From NCBI RefSeq assembly GCF_900107605.1, contig NZ_FNQJ01000003.1, positions 124,001 to 188,000 on the forward strand: a DNA stretch of 64,000 bases. Direction: 5' to 3'. The stretch comes from Acidovorax soli. Lineage in GTDB: Bacteria; Pseudomonadota; Gammaproteobacteria; Burkholderiales; Burkholderiaceae_C. The position numbers were made by a program, and so were the translations under genes. Under the pieces are notes generated by a model that searched no databases, was not told where the DNA came from, and saw nothing but the letters and a program-made list of their open reading frames with translations. How positions within the stretch are numbered: position 1 is the first letter of the stretch; the number at the start of each line of letters is the position of its first letter. Below are positions 26,721 through 35,876 of the stretch, piece after piece.

Positions 26721-28151
26721 TCACTGGCAATGCCGCTCGATGTAGGCCTTGACCCGTTCCACATCGGCCGGCATGACCTGAACACGCTTGGGCAATGCCT
26801 CGATGCCGGCAAACCTGGCGGGCCGCTCGGGCGCATGGCCCAGGGCCTCCTGGATGGTTTCGGCAAACTTGATGGGCAGCGCCGTCTCCAGCACGATCAT
26901 CGGCACCGCCGGGTCGCCCCGGTGCTCGCGCGCCACCTTCACGCCATCGGCGGTGTGGGTATCGATGGTCACGCCAAAGCGGTGGTAGGTGTCCTTGATC
27001 GTGGCCAGGCGGTCGGCGTGCGTGCTCCTGCCGCTTTCAAAGCCGTATTTGGCGGCGGCATCGGCAAACAGCGGGTCGGCGCTCAGATCGAAGCGGCCAT
27101 AGGTCTGCAAGGCAGCGCTGAACAAGGCCTTGGTGCGCTGGCCATTGCGCCCCAGCAGGTCAAAAATGAAACGCTCGAAGTTGCTGGCCTTGCTGATGTC
27201 CATCGAGGGGCTCGACGTTTCGTGCGTGTCGGCACTGCCGCGCACACGGTACACGCCGGTGCGAAAGAACTCGTCGAGCACATCGTTTTCGTTGGTGGCC
27301 ACCACCAGCCTGGCAATCGGCAGGCCCATGCAGCGCGCCACATGGCCGGCGCAGATGTTGCCAAAGTTGCCGCTGGGCACGGTGAAGCTGACCTTCTGGT
27401 CGTTCGTTTCCGTGGCCTGGATGTAGCCCGCGAAGTAGTACACCACCTGCGCCAAGAGGCGCGCCCAGTTGATGGAGTTGACCGTGCCGATCTTGTACTG
27501 GCGCTTGAAGTTAAGGTCATTGCTGACCGCCTTGACGATGTCCTGGCAGTCGTCGAACACGCCTTCGATGGCGATGTTGTGGATGTTCTCGTCCTGCAGG
27601 CTGAACATCTGCGCCTGCTGGAACGCGCTCATGCGGCCGTGCGGACTGGTCATGAAGACGCGCACGCCCTCTTTGCCGCGCATGGCGTATTCGGCCGCGC
27701 TGCCGGTGTCGCCGCTGGTGGCGCCCAGGATGTTGAGCTCTTCGCCCCGGCGCTTGAGTTCATATTCGAACAGATTGCCCAGCAGCTGCATGGCTATGTC
27801 CTTGAATGCCAGCGTGGGGCCATTGGACAGGGCTTCGAGCCACAGGCCGTCTTCGAGGTGGCGCAGGGGCACGATCTCGCCCGTGCCGAAGACTTCGGCG
27901 GTGTACGTCTTGGCGCACAGGGCTTTCAGGTCGGCGGCGGGAATGTCGTCGATGTACAGCGACAGGATCTGGAACGCCAGCTCGGCGTAGCCTTGGCTTT
28001 GGTACGCCTTGCGCAGGCGCGTGAGGGCGGCATCGTCGATCTGCGGGTAATGCTCGGGCAGGTACAGCCCGCCATCGGGCGCCAGGCCTTCAAGCAGGAT
28101 GTCGCAGAAATGCTTGCGGTCGGGATGGCCGCGCGTGGACAGGTACAGCAT
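26721..28151 (-). CDS. thrC: Threonine synthase
   Basis: 476 residues. Converts O-phosphohomoserine to threonine with pyridoxal phosphate. The cofactor Lys is Lys117 in LAFKDIA. The length and the start LSTRGH fit the longer proteobacterial/fungal class. It follows hom after 13 bases, the same operon. Confidence 0.95.
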   Translation of the reverse strand: MLYLSTRGHPDRKHFCDILLEGLAPDGGLYLPEHYPQIDDAALTRLRKAYQSQGYAELAFQILSLYIDDIPAADLKALCAKTYTAEVFGTGEIVPLRHLEDGLWLEALSNGPTLAFKDIAMQLLGNLFEYELKRRGEELNILGATSGDTGSAAEYAMRGKEGVRVFMTSPHGRMSAFQQAQMFSLQDENIHNIAIEGVFDDCQDIVKAVSNDLNFKRQYKIGTVNSINWARLLAQVVYYFAGYIQATETNDQKVSFTVPSGNFGNICAGHVARCMGLPIARLVVATNENDVLDEFFRTGVYRVRGSADTHETSSPSMDISKASNFERFIFDLLGRNGQRTKALFSAALQTYGRFDLSADPLFADAAAKYGFESGRSTHADRLATIKDTYHRFGVTIDTHTADGVKVAREHRGDPAVPMIVLETALPIKFAETIQEALGHAPERPARFAGIEALPKRVQVMPADVERVKAYIERHCQ

Positions 28152-28164
28152 GGCAATCTCGCTC

Positions 28165-29526
28165 TTAATTCAGCTCTTCCTTGCGGATGCGCGTGATGGG
28201 GGCCAGCACCGTGGGGAGCTGCTGCATCTGGGCGATGGCATCGTTCATGGTGCCTTCGCGCGTGTCGTGCGTGAGGATGATGAGGTCGGTTTGCGTGGAG
28301 CCCTCGCCGCCCACCTCGTCGGCCTCGCGCTGCAGCACGGCGTCGATGCTGATGCCGGCGCCAGCCAGGATGCCGGTGACCTTGGCCAGCACGCCGGCCT
28401 GGTCGGCTACGCGCAGGCGCAGGTAGTAGCTGGTGACCACTTCACTCATGGGCAGCACCGGCAGCTCGCTCATGGCCTGGTCGAGGGTGTGGGGCTGGAA
28501 AGCCAGGTGCGGCACGCGATTGAGCGGGTCCACGGTGTGCAGGCGGGTGATGTCCACCAGGTCTGCAATCACGGCACTGGCCGTGGGCTCGGAGCCCGCG
28601 CCCTTGCCGTAGTACAGCGTGGCACCCACGGCGTCGCCCTGCACCACCACGGCGTTCATAGCGCCTTCCACGTTGGCAATCAGGCGCTTGGCAGGCACCA
28701 GGCTGGGGTGTACGCGCAGCTCGATGCCCCCGACGGCTTTGCCGGTGGCATCGGTTCTTTCCACGCGCTTGGTGATGCCCAGCAGCTTGATGCGGTAGCC
28801 CAGCTGCTCGGCGTACTTGATGTCGGTGGCGCTGAGCTGGGTGATGCCTTCGACATAGGCCTTGTCGAACTGCACCGGTATGCCAAAGGCAATGGCACTC
28901 ATGATGGTGGCCTTGTGCGCGGCGTCCACGCCCTCGATGTCGAAGGTGGGGTCGGCCTCGGCGTAGCCCAGGCGCTGCGCTTCCTTCAGCACCACGGCAA
29001 AGTCCAGGCCCTTGTCGCGCATCTCCGACAGGATGAAGTTGGTGGTGCCGTTGATGATGCCGGCCAGCCACTGGATGCGGTTGGCGGTGAGGCCCTCGCG
29101 CAGCGCCTTGATGATGGGGATCCCCCCGGCCACGGCGGCTTCAAACGCCACCATCACGCCCTTGGCCGATGCGGCGGCGAAGATCTCGGTGCCATGCACG
29201 GCCAGCAGCGCCTTGTTGGCGGTGACCACATGCTTGCCGGCGGCGATGGCTTCGAGCACCAGCGCCTTGGCCACACCGTAGCCGCCGATCAGCTCGATGA
29301 CGATGTCGATGTCGGGATTGGCAATGACGGCGCGCGCGTCGTTCACCACCTGCACGCCCTCGCCCACCACTTTTCTGGCGCGCTCCACGTCGAGGTCGGC
29401 CACCATGGCGATCTCGATGCCCCGGCCGGCGCGGCGGCGGATTTCTTCCTGGTTGCGGTGCAGCACGTTGAAGACGCCACTGCCAACGGTGCCAATGCCC
29501 AGCAGGCCTACTTGGATCGGTTTCAT
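28165..29526 (-). CDS. hom: Homoserine dehydrogenase
   Basis: 453 residues. NAD(P)H-dependent reduction of aspartate semialdehyde to homoserine, the branch point to Thr and Met. The N-terminal Rossmann motif is GLLGIGTVGSGV. The catalytic domain contains INGTTNFIL, and the C-terminal ACT domain (about 365-445) allows feedback control by threonine. Not fused to aspartokinase. ATG 29526 is chosen for the normal N-terminus MKPIQVG. A repeat copy separates it from alaA upstream. Confidence 0.95.
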   Translation of the reverse strand: MKPIQVGLLGIGTVGSGVFNVLHRNQEEIRRRAGRGIEIAMVADLDVERARKVVGEGVQVVNDARAVIANPDIDIVIELIGGYGVAKALVLEAIAAGKHVVTANKALLAVHGTEIFAAASAKGVMVAFEAAVAGGIPIIKALREGLTANRIQWLAGIINGTTNFILSEMRDKGLDFAVVLKEAQRLGYAEADPTFDIEGVDAAHKATIMSAIAFGIPVQFDKAYVEGITQLSATDIKYAEQLGYRIKLLGITKRVERTDATGKAVGGIELRVHPSLVPAKRLIANVEGAMNAVVVQGDAVGATLYYGKGAGSEPTASAVIADLVDITRLHTVDPLNRVPHLAFQPHTLDQAMSELPVLPMSEVVTSYYLRLRVADQAGVLAKVTGILAGAGISIDAVLQREADEVGGEGSTQTDLIILTHDTREGTMNDAIAQMQQLPTVLAPITRIRKEELN

Positions 29527-29541
29527 GGAAAATTTACCAGT

Positions 29542-29592
29542 CAAAATGATTGCAGCGCTTTACCTATCAGCGCAAGCAGCTATCAAAAAAGA
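29542..29592. repeat. AGCGCTT-family repeat, copy 6
   Basis: TGCAGCGCTTTACCTATCAG, then CGCAAGCAGCTATCAAAAAA. Lies between hom and alaA, in what looks like a same-strand operon. Confidence 0.65.
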
Positions 29593-29595
29593 GTC

Positions 29596-30825
29596 TCAGT
29601 TGGTGCCAGACCGCTTGCGGTACTGCTCCAGGAAGCGGGCCACGCGGCCAATGGCCTCGCGCAGGTCATCCTCGTGCGGCAAAAACACGATGCGGAAATG
29701 GTCGGGCCAGGCCCAGTTGAAGCCCGTGCCCTGCACCAGCATGACCTTGGTTTCCTGCAGCAATTCCAGAAAGAACTGCTGGTCGTCCTTGATTGGATAA
29801 ATCTCCGGATCGAGGCGCGGAAACATGTACAGGGCAGCCTGTGGCTTCACGCAGGTGACCCCCGGAATGGCGGTGATGAGCTGGTAGGCCAGGTCGCGCT
29901 GCTTGCGCAGGCGCCCGCCCTCGCCCACCAGCTCGTTGATGCTCTGGTAGCCGCCCAGCGCGGTCTGCACGGCCCACTGGCCAGGCACATTGGCGCACAG
30001 GCGCATGTTCGAGAGCATGTTCAGGCCCTCGATGTAATCGCGGGCGGGCTTCTTGTCGCCCGACACCACGAGCCAGCCGGCGCGGTAACCGCACGAGCGG
30101 TAGCTCTTGGACAGCGAGTTGAAGGTGAGCGTGAGCACGTCTTCGCTCAGCGAGCCAATGGCCGTGTGCTTGGCGCCGTCGTACAGCACCTTGTCGTACA
30201 CCTCGTCGGCAAAGATCACCAGGCCATGCTCGCGGGCGATGGCCACAATGCCCTTGAGCAGCGCGTCGGAGTACAGCGCGCCCGTGGGGTTGTTGGGGTT
30301 GATGACAACAATGCCCTTGGTGCGGGGCGTGACCTTCGCGCGGATGTCATCGAGGTCGGGCATCCAGCCATTGGCTTCATCGCACAGGTAATGCACGGGC
30401 GTGCCGCCCGACAGGCTGGCCGCCGCCGTCCACAGCGGGTAGTCGGGCGAGGGCAGCAGCAGTTCGTCGCCGGTGTCGAGCAGCGCATTGGTGGCCATGA
30501 CGATGAGTTCGCTGGCACCGTTGCCCAGGTAGATGTCGTCCAGCGTGACGCCCTTGATGCCCTGCTTCTGTGTCTCGTGCATCACGGCCTTGCGCGCCGC
30601 AAAGATGCCCTTGCTGTCCGAATAGCCTGCCGAATTGGGCAGGTTGCGGATCATGTCCTGCTGGATTTCCTCGGGGGCATCGAAGCCGAACACGGCCAGG
30701 TTGCCGATGTTGAGCTTGATGATCTTGTGACCGTCCTCCTCCATCTGCCGGGCCGCGTCCATGATGGGGCCCCGGATGTCGTAGCAGACGTTGGCGAGCT
30801 TGGCGGATTTGTGGACGGTTTTCAT
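29596..30825 (-). CDS. alaA: Alanine aminotransferase (AlaA type)
   Basis: 409 residues, near the 405 of E. coli AlaA. Fold-type I PLP enzyme that makes alanine from pyruvate and glutamate. The PLP Lys is in NSLSKSYRSCGYRAGW near residue 240, with NPNNPTG and DEVYDK upstream. ATG 30825 gives the conserved start. First gene of the apparent alaA-hom-thrC unit and divergent from the Mth938-like gene. Confidence 0.92.
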   Translation of the reverse strand: MKTVHKSAKLANVCYDIRGPIMDAARQMEEDGHKIIKLNIGNLAVFGFDAPEEIQQDMIRNLPNSAGYSDSKGIFAARKAVMHETQKQGIKGVTLDDIYLGNGASELIVMATNALLDTGDELLLPSPDYPLWTAAASLSGGTPVHYLCDEANGWMPDLDDIRAKVTPRTKGIVVINPNNPTGALYSDALLKGIVAIAREHGLVIFADEVYDKVLYDGAKHTAIGSLSEDVLTLTFNSLSKSYRSCGYRAGWLVVSGDKKPARDYIEGLNMLSNMRLCANVPGQWAVQTALGGYQSINELVGEGGRLRKQRDLAYQLITAIPGVTCVKPQAALYMFPRLDPEIYPIKDDQQFFLELLQETKVMLVQGTGFNWAWPDHFRIVFLPHEDDLREAIGRVARFLEQYRKRSGTN

Positions 30826-30863
30826 GGGCTGACGTTGGAATGCGATGGAGCCAGAGACCTGAC

Positions 30864-30877
30864 AGCGCCCGGGCGCT
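30864..30877. promoter_or_regulatory. Palindrome between alaA and the divergent gene
   Basis: AGCGCCCGGGCGCT, perfect over 14 bases. A TATAAT hexamer follows at 30889-30894 on the plus strand without a clear -35. A regulatory role is possible but unproven. Confidence 0.3.
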
Positions 30878-30981
30878 TTGGCGAAACCTATAATTTGACC
30901 ACAGATCGCCGGCGACCCCGAGGCCACAACGCCCCCGTAAAGCCCCAACCCACGGCCCGCGCCCACCCACCCCGTCCTTGC

Positions 30982-31362
30982 ATGAAATTCCAGCCCGAAC
31001 CTTCCACCGCGCAGACCATCCGTGCCTACGGCCCCGGCTGGATCGGTGTGGATACGGAAAAGATCACCACCAGCATCATCCTGGGTTCGGGCGGCCTGCG
31101 CCTGGCCTGGCCATGCACCCGCTTTGAAGACCTGACACCCGAGCATTTCGCCCAGCTGGCCACCCTGGAGGCGGAACTGATCGTCTTTGGCAGCGGCACA
31201 CGCAACCGCTTTCCGCCACCCGCCTGGCTGCAGCCGCTGATGGCCCGGCGACTGGGCCTTGAAACCATGGACACCCCCGCTGCCTGCCGCACCTACAACA
31301 TTCTTGCCAGCGAAGGCCGCAACGTGGTGGCGGCGCTCATTCTGGAAGCGCCAGGGTCTTAG
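30982..31362 (+). CDS. Mth938/NDUFAF3-like domain protein
   Basis: 126 residues. Matches the small family that includes archaeal Mth938 and the mitochondrial complex I assembly factor NDUFAF3: GPGWIGVDTEKITTSIIL, then LIVFGSGTRNRFPPPAW and GRNVVAALIL. Biochemical function in bacteria is unknown. The frame is open far upstream opposite hom and alaA, but ATG 30982 gives the normal domain start. Confidence 0.8.
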   Translation: MKFQPEPSTAQTIRAYGPGWIGVDTEKITTSIILGSGGLRLAWPCTRFEDLTPEHFAQLATLEAELIVFGSGTRNRFPPPAWLQPLMARRLGLETMDTPAACRTYNILASEGRNVVAALILEAPGS

Positions 31363-31378
31363 GGGGCGGGGTGGCAGC

Positions 31379-31407
31379 TTGGTTCTCGGGCGTTTTCAGG
31401 GTAAAAT
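31379..31407 (+). promoter_or_regulatory. Sigma-70 promoter of the peroxiredoxin gene
   Basis: TTGGTT, 17-base spacer, TAAAAT. About 90 bases upstream of the start codon. Confidence 0.5.
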
Positions 31408-31497
31408 CTCGGGTTGCGGTCGGGGGCACCACCAAAAGCAATAACACCCCAGCTCCCCCGGCTTTTCAACGACTACATCCTGAGAGATTGAAGTGCC

Positions 31498-31983
31498 ATG
31501 GCGATCGTTGTCAACAAACCCCTCCCTGAATTTGAAGCCAACGCGACTGGTGGAATCAAGGTGTCCAACACCTCCCACCTCGGCCAGATTGTGATTCTGT
31601 ACTTCTACCCCAAGGACAACACCCCTGGATGCACCACGGAAGCCATGCAGTTCCGTGACCGGTACAAGGACTTCGTCAAGGCGGGTGCAGCCGTTTTCGG
31701 CGTATCGCGCGACAACATGAAGTCGCACGACGAGTTCAAGGAAAAGCTGGAGCTGCCGTTTGAGCTGATCGCCGACACCGAAGAAAAGATGTGCCACATG
31801 TTCGGCGTGGTCAAGAACAAGATCATGTACGGCAAGAAGGTCAAGGGCATCGAGCGCAGCACCTTCCTGATCGGACCCGATGGCATTCTGCACAACGAAT
31901 GGCGCGGTCTCAAGGTGCCGGGCCACGTGGACGAAGTGCTCAAGGCCGTCAAGACCATCAAGGCCCTGAAAAAGGCCGCCTGA
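31498..31983 (+). CDS. bcp: Thioredoxin-dependent thiol peroxidase (Bcp/PrxQ type)
   Basis: 161 residues. Reduces hydroperoxides in the cytosol. The peroxidatic Cys45 is in TPGCTTEA. The position that is Cys50 in E. coli Bcp is Met here, so the resolving Cys is either Cys99 (EEKMCHMFGVV) or absent. Normal length otherwise. A structured 3' region and a good terminator follow. Confidence 0.92.
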   Translation: MAIVVNKPLPEFEANATGGIKVSNTSHLGQIVILYFYPKDNTPGCTTEAMQFRDRYKDFVKAGAAVFGVSRDNMKSHDEFKEKLELPFELIADTEEKMCHMFGVVKNKIMYGKKVKGIERSTFLIGPDGILHNEWRGLKVPGHVDEVLKAVKTIKALKKAA

Positions 31984-31984
31984 A

Positions 31985-32047
31985 ATTCACCGTTGCAAGC
32001 CTGCCGACACGGACTGCGGACGCCTTCCGCAATCCGACACGGTGAAT
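31985..32047 (+). other. Nested inverted repeats after bcp
   Basis: ATTCACCGT (31985-31993) pairs with ACGGTGAAT (32039-32047). Inside, TGCGGA (32015-32020) pairs with TCCGCA (32026-32031). This gives a branched or elongated RNA structure ahead of the terminator. Function unknown; it may protect the messenger 3' end. Confidence 0.4.
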
Positions 32048-32099
32048 GGGCATAATGGTTCGATGCTTCTGAAATCAGCAACGCTTTTTTCTCCCTCCA

Positions 32100-32129
32100 A
32101 AGCCGCCTTGGTCTCCAGGCGGCTTTTTG
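32100..32129 (+). terminator. Rho-independent terminator of bcp
   Basis: Stem AAGCCGCCT / AGGCGGCTT with an 8-base loop, followed by TTTTTGCTTT. Confidence 0.8.
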
Positions 32130-32165
32130 CTTTCTGAACACCCCACTGCCCGAGACCCCGCCACC

Positions 32166-33929
32166 ATGCCCCTGCCCCCCGCCCCCAGCCGGCGCGCCGC
32201 CCTCCTCGCGCCTGAAGCCTACAAAGCAAGCGCCCGCGCCCGCCCCGTCGAAAATCTGCTTCCCGACCCAGAGACAGTGGCCATCCCCGCCAGCCGGGGT
32301 GGACGCAAGAGCGCACGCAACGATGGGGCGCCCATCGAAATGGGCGCGGCCCCTGCCCTGATCCAGGTCGAGACCCGGTCGCGCACGCCGGAACCCGCAC
32401 GCACGCCCGCCACGGCCCCTGCACCCGCTGCGCGCAGCTCTGCCAGCACACGCGGCTCGCGCAGCCCCGGCAGCAAGACCACTGCCAGCGCGCCCGCAGC
32501 AGCCGGTGCGTCCCGCAGCAAAAAGGCGGCACCGCAGGGCCCTGCGAAGCTGTTCGTGCTGGACACCAACGTGCTGCTGCACGATCCGACCAGCCTGTTC
32601 CGCTTTGAGGAACACGACATCTTCCTGCCCATGATCGTGCTGGAAGAGCTGGATGGCCACAAGAAGGGCATGACCGAAGTGGCCCGCAACGGCCGCCAGA
32701 CCAGCCGCACCCTGGATGCCCTGGCGGGCGTGCAAGGCGCCGACATTGCGCATGGCCTCAAGCTCGACTCCACAGGCCAGCGCGCTGCGGGCGGCCACCT
32801 GTTCTTCCAGACGGCCCCGCTCGATTACAGCCTGCCCACCAGCCTGCCGCAAGGCAAGGCCGACAACCAGATCCTGGGCGTGGTGGAAGCGCTGCGCAAG
32901 CTGCACGCCCCGCGCGAAGTGGTGCTGGTGTCCAAGGACATCAACATGCGCGTCAAGGCGCGCGCCCTGGGCCTGAACGCCGAGGACTACCAGAATGACA
33001 AGACGCTGGAAGACGGCGACCTGCTCTACTCTGGCGTGCTGGCCCTGCCCCCCGACTTCTGGGCCAAGAGCGGCAAGAACGTGGAAAGCTGGCAAAGCGG
33101 CGCGAGCACCTATTACCGCATTGGCGGCCCCATCGTGCCGCAGCTGATGATCAACCAGTTTGTGTACTTCGAGGCTCCGGGCGAGCCCAGCATGTTTGCC
33201 CGGGTCAGCGAGATCCGCGAGAAAACCGCGGTGCTGCAGACGCTCAAGGACTATGGCTCGGCCAAGCATGCGGTGTGGGGCGTGACCACGCGCAACCGCG
33301 AGCAGAACTACGCCATGAATCTGCTCATGGACCCCGAGGTCGATTTCGTCACACTGACCGGCACGGCCGGCACCGGCAAGACCCTGCTGGCCCTGGCCGC
33401 GGGCCTGACCCAGGTGCTGGACGACCGCCGCTACACCGAAATCATCATGACCCGCGCCACCGTGAGCGTGGGCGAGGACATCGGCTTTCTGCCCGGCACC
33501 GAAGAGGAAAAAATGGGCCCCTGGATGGGCGCGCTCGACGACAACCTCGAATTCCTGGCCAAGGGCGACGGCGGCAACGCCGGCGAATGGGGCCGCGCCG
33601 CCACCAACGAGCTCATCCGCAGCCGCATCAAGATCAAGAGCATGAACTTCATGCGCGGGCGCACCTTCCTGAACAAGTACGTGATCATCGACGAGGCGCA
33701 GAACCTGACGCCCAAGCAGATGAAGACGCTGATCACCCGCGCCGGCCCCGGCACCAAGATCATCTGCATGGGCAACCTGGCGCAGATCGACACGCCCTAC
33801 CTCACCGAAGGCTCGTCGGGCCTGACCTACGCCGTGGACCGCTTCAAGGGCTGGCCGCACAGCGGCCACATCACGCTGGCGCGCGGCGAGCGTTCACGCC
33901 TGGCGGACTTTGCCAGCGAGGTGCTGTAA
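32166..33929 (+). CDS. PhoH-family protein with N-terminal PIN domain (PhoH2 type)
   Basis: 587 residues. After a disordered Ala/Pro/Arg-rich head (1-125) there is a PIN nuclease domain starting FVLDTNVLLHDP (about 130-260) and a PhoH ATPase/helicase domain (about 345-585) with Walker A GTAGTGKTLLAL and Walker B VIIDEAQN. In mycobacteria such PIN-PhoH fusions act as RNA helicase-ribonucleases. Here the target is unknown. No Pho box was recognised. It follows the bcp terminator and is 2 bases ahead of a small membrane gene. Confidence 0.88.
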   Translation: MPLPPAPSRRAALLAPEAYKASARARPVENLLPDPETVAIPASRGGRKSARNDGAPIEMGAAPALIQVETRSRTPEPARTPATAPAPAARSSASTRGSRSPGSKTTASAPAAAGASRSKKAAPQGPAKLFVLDTNVLLHDPTSLFRFEEHDIFLPMIVLEELDGHKKGMTEVARNGRQTSRTLDALAGVQGADIAHGLKLDSTGQRAAGGHLFFQTAPLDYSLPTSLPQGKADNQILGVVEALRKLHAPREVVLVSKDINMRVKARALGLNAEDYQNDKTLEDGDLLYSGVLALPPDFWAKSGKNVESWQSGASTYYRIGGPIVPQLMINQFVYFEAPGEPSMFARVSEIREKTAVLQTLKDYGSAKHAVWGVTTRNREQNYAMNLLMDPEVDFVTLTGTAGTGKTLLALAAGLTQVLDDRRYTEIIMTRATVSVGEDIGFLPGTEEEKMGPWMGALDDNLEFLAKGDGGNAGEWGRAATNELIRSRIKIKSMNFMRGRTFLNKYVIIDEAQNLTPKQMKTLITRAGPGTKIICMGNLAQIDTPYLTEGSSGLTYAVDRFKGWPHSGHITLARGERSRLADFASEVL

Positions 33930-33931
33930 GC

Positions 33932-34318
33932 ATGGCGGTGGGCTGGGTTACCGCCCTCAAGCTGGTTCCCTGGGGCGATGTCCTGGAGGCAACGCCCCAG
34001 ATCCTGCAGGCAGCCAAGAAGCTGCTGGGCACCACGCGCCAAGGTACTGCGGATGCCGCTGCAGGCAAACTGGCGGATACGGACGGCGCAGCCGCTCCCC
34101 CGGTCACCCTGCAACTGCAGCAATTGCGCGAACGCGTGGCGCGGCTAGAACTGGAGCAGCAGGAATCAGCCCTGTTGATCCAGTCCCTGGCCGAACAGCA
34201 TGCCCAGGTGGTGCAGGCGGTCGAGGCACTGCGCCTGCGCAACCGGCGCCTCACGGCAGCCGTCGCCATACTGGGGACGTTGTGCGTGGGCCTGCTGGCG
34301 TGGGCACTGCGGCCGTAG
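33932..34318 (+). CDS. Small coiled-coil membrane protein of unknown function
   Basis: 128 residues. Residues about 60-105 are Gln/Leu/Glu-rich and likely coiled coil, followed by one C-terminal membrane helix (LTAAVAILGTLCVGLLAWAL). No known domain. It starts 2 bases after the PhoH-like gene, so it is co-transcribed and may anchor a partner at the membrane. Confidence 0.6.
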   Translation: MAVGWVTALKLVPWGDVLEATPQILQAAKKLLGTTRQGTADAAAGKLADTDGAAAPPVTLQLQQLRERVARLELEQQESALLIQSLAEQHAQVVQAVEALRLRNRRLTAAVAILGTLCVGLLAWALRP

Positions 34319-34342
34319 CATCGCTCGCAGCACCAAACCGCT

Positions 34343-34392
34343 TTTATTTTGATAGCTGCTAGCGCTTATGTATAAGCGCTAGCAGCTATTTT
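34343..34392. repeat. AGCGCTT-family repeat, copy 7 (perfect inverted repeat)
   Basis: ATAGCTGCTAGCGCTTAT (34352-34369), centre GT, ATAAGCGCTAGCAGCTAT (34372-34389): 18 perfect base pairs, flanked by TTTTATTTTG and TTTT. It is the best-preserved copy and sits between the convergent ends of the small membrane gene and dnaB, where it may also terminate transcription. Confidence 0.85.
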
Positions 34393-34394
34393 CA

Positions 34395-35813
34395 TTAGAA
34401 GTCGTCGCCCGACCCCATCGCCAGGCTTTCGAAGCGCGTCTGCGACTTCTGGAAGAACAGCTTCACGGTGCCGGTGGGGCCATTGCGCTGCTTGCCGATG
34501 ATGACCTCGGCCACATTCGGCTCCTTGCTGTCCTTGTTGTAGTAGTCGTCGCGGTAGATGAACATGATGATGTCCGCATCCTGCTCGATGGCGCCCGACT
34601 CGCGCAAATCGCTCATCATGGGGCGCTTGTCGGTGCGCTGCTCCACCGAACGGTTGAGCTGCGACAACGCGATCACCGGGCACTGCAGCTCCTTGGCCAG
34701 CATCTTCAGGCCGCGCGAGATCTCGCCCAGCTCGGTGGCCCGGTTCTCGCCCTGCGAGCCGCTGGAGCCGCTCATCAGCTGCAGATAGTCCACCACGATC
34801 AGGCCCAGCTTGCCGCACTGGCGCGCCAGGCGCCGCGCATTGGCGCGCAGCTCCGACGGCGTCAGGCCCGGTGTTTCATCGATGTGCAGCGACACGGTGC
34901 GCAGTTTTTCGATGGCCTCGGTCAGGCGCGGCCATTCCTCGTCGGAGAGCTTGCCGGTGCGCAGGTTGCCCTGGTTGATGCGGCCAATCGAGCCCACGAT
35001 ACGCACGGCCAGCTGCGCGGCGCCCATTTCCATCGAGAAAATGGCCACGGGCAGGCCTTCGTTCAGCGCCACATGCTCGGCAATGTTCACGGCAAACGCC
35101 GTCTTGCCCATGGACGGACGCGCCGCCAGCACCACCATGTCGCCGGCCTGCAGACCCGAGGTCATGCGGTCGAGGTCGATGAACCCGGTGGGCACGCCGG
35201 TGATGTCGTTCGGGTTGTCGGCCATCTCCTGCACGCGGTCGAGCAGGTCCACCACCAGCGTGTCCATGGCCTGAAAGCCCTGCTTCATCCGCGAGCCTTC
35301 CTCGCCGATGTTGAAGATCTTCTGCTCGGCCTCGTCCAGGATCTTGTCGACCGGACGCCCCTGCGGATTGAACGCATTGGTGGCGATCTCGTCGCTGGCC
35401 GTGACCAGCTTGCGCAGGATGGCGCGCTCGCGCACGATCTCGGCGTAACGCCGGATGTTGCTCGCGCTCGGCACATACTGCGCCAGATTGTTCAGGTACC
35501 CCAGGCCACCGATTTCCTCGGCCTTGCCCAGCCCCTGGAGCTGCTCGTACACCGTGATCACGTCGGCGGGCTTGCTGCCATTGATCAGGCCACCGATGGC
35601 GGCATAGATCAGCTTGTGCTCGTAGCGATAAAAGTCGCCATCCTTGAGCAGGTCGCCCACGCGGTCCCAGGCGTTGTTGTCCAGCAGCAGCCCGCCGAGC
35701 ACACTCGATTCCGCCTCGATCGAGTGCGGTGGCACGCGCAACTGGGCAATTTCGCGATCCGGCAGGGGCGGAGCAAAACCGTGGTCTTCGAGCGGGGGAA
35801 AAACAGCGGACAT
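34395..35813 (-). CDS. dnaB: Replicative DNA helicase DnaB
   Basis: 472 residues. Hexameric 5'-3' helicase of the replication fork. The N-terminal DnaB domain (about 25-130) begins VPPHSIEAESSVLGGLLLD. The RecA-like C-terminal domain has Walker A ARPSMGKTAFA and later VDYLQLM. No intein. Two DnaA-box-like sequences lie upstream of the start (35877-35885 and 35899-35907). Confidence 0.96.
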   Translation of the reverse strand: MSAVFPPLEDHGFAPPLPDREIAQLRVPPHSIEAESSVLGGLLLDNNAWDRVGDLLKDGDFYRYEHKLIYAAIGGLINGSKPADVITVYEQLQGLGKAEEIGGLGYLNNLAQYVPSASNIRRYAEIVRERAILRKLVTASDEIATNAFNPQGRPVDKILDEAEQKIFNIGEEGSRMKQGFQAMDTLVVDLLDRVQEMADNPNDITGVPTGFIDLDRMTSGLQAGDMVVLAARPSMGKTAFAVNIAEHVALNEGLPVAIFSMEMGAAQLAVRIVGSIGRINQGNLRTGKLSDEEWPRLTEAIEKLRTVSLHIDETPGLTPSELRANARRLARQCGKLGLIVVDYLQLMSGSSGSQGENRATELGEISRGLKMLAKELQCPVIALSQLNRSVEQRTDKRPMMSDLRESGAIEQDADIIMFIYRDDYYNKDSKEPNVAEVIIGKQRNGPTGTVKLFFQKSQTRFESLAMGSGDDF

Positions 35814-35876
35814 GGGGTTCCTTGGGACAGGCGTTCAATGCTAGCGCAGAGCAGCCTGGCGGGATGGGGACAAGCC

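Noticed and set aside
29527..29595. Threonine leader peptide before hom
   Set aside because: The gap is filled by a repeat copy and has no Thr/Ile-rich frame.
28099..30981. Long plus-strand open frame opposite hom and alaA running into the Mth938-like gene
   Set aside because: Only the last 126 codons from ATG 30982 resemble a known domain; the rest mirrors conserved genes on the other strand.
32100..32129. Repeat copy or attenuator before the PhoH-like gene
   Set aside because: The hairpin with its T-run is fully explained as the bcp terminator.
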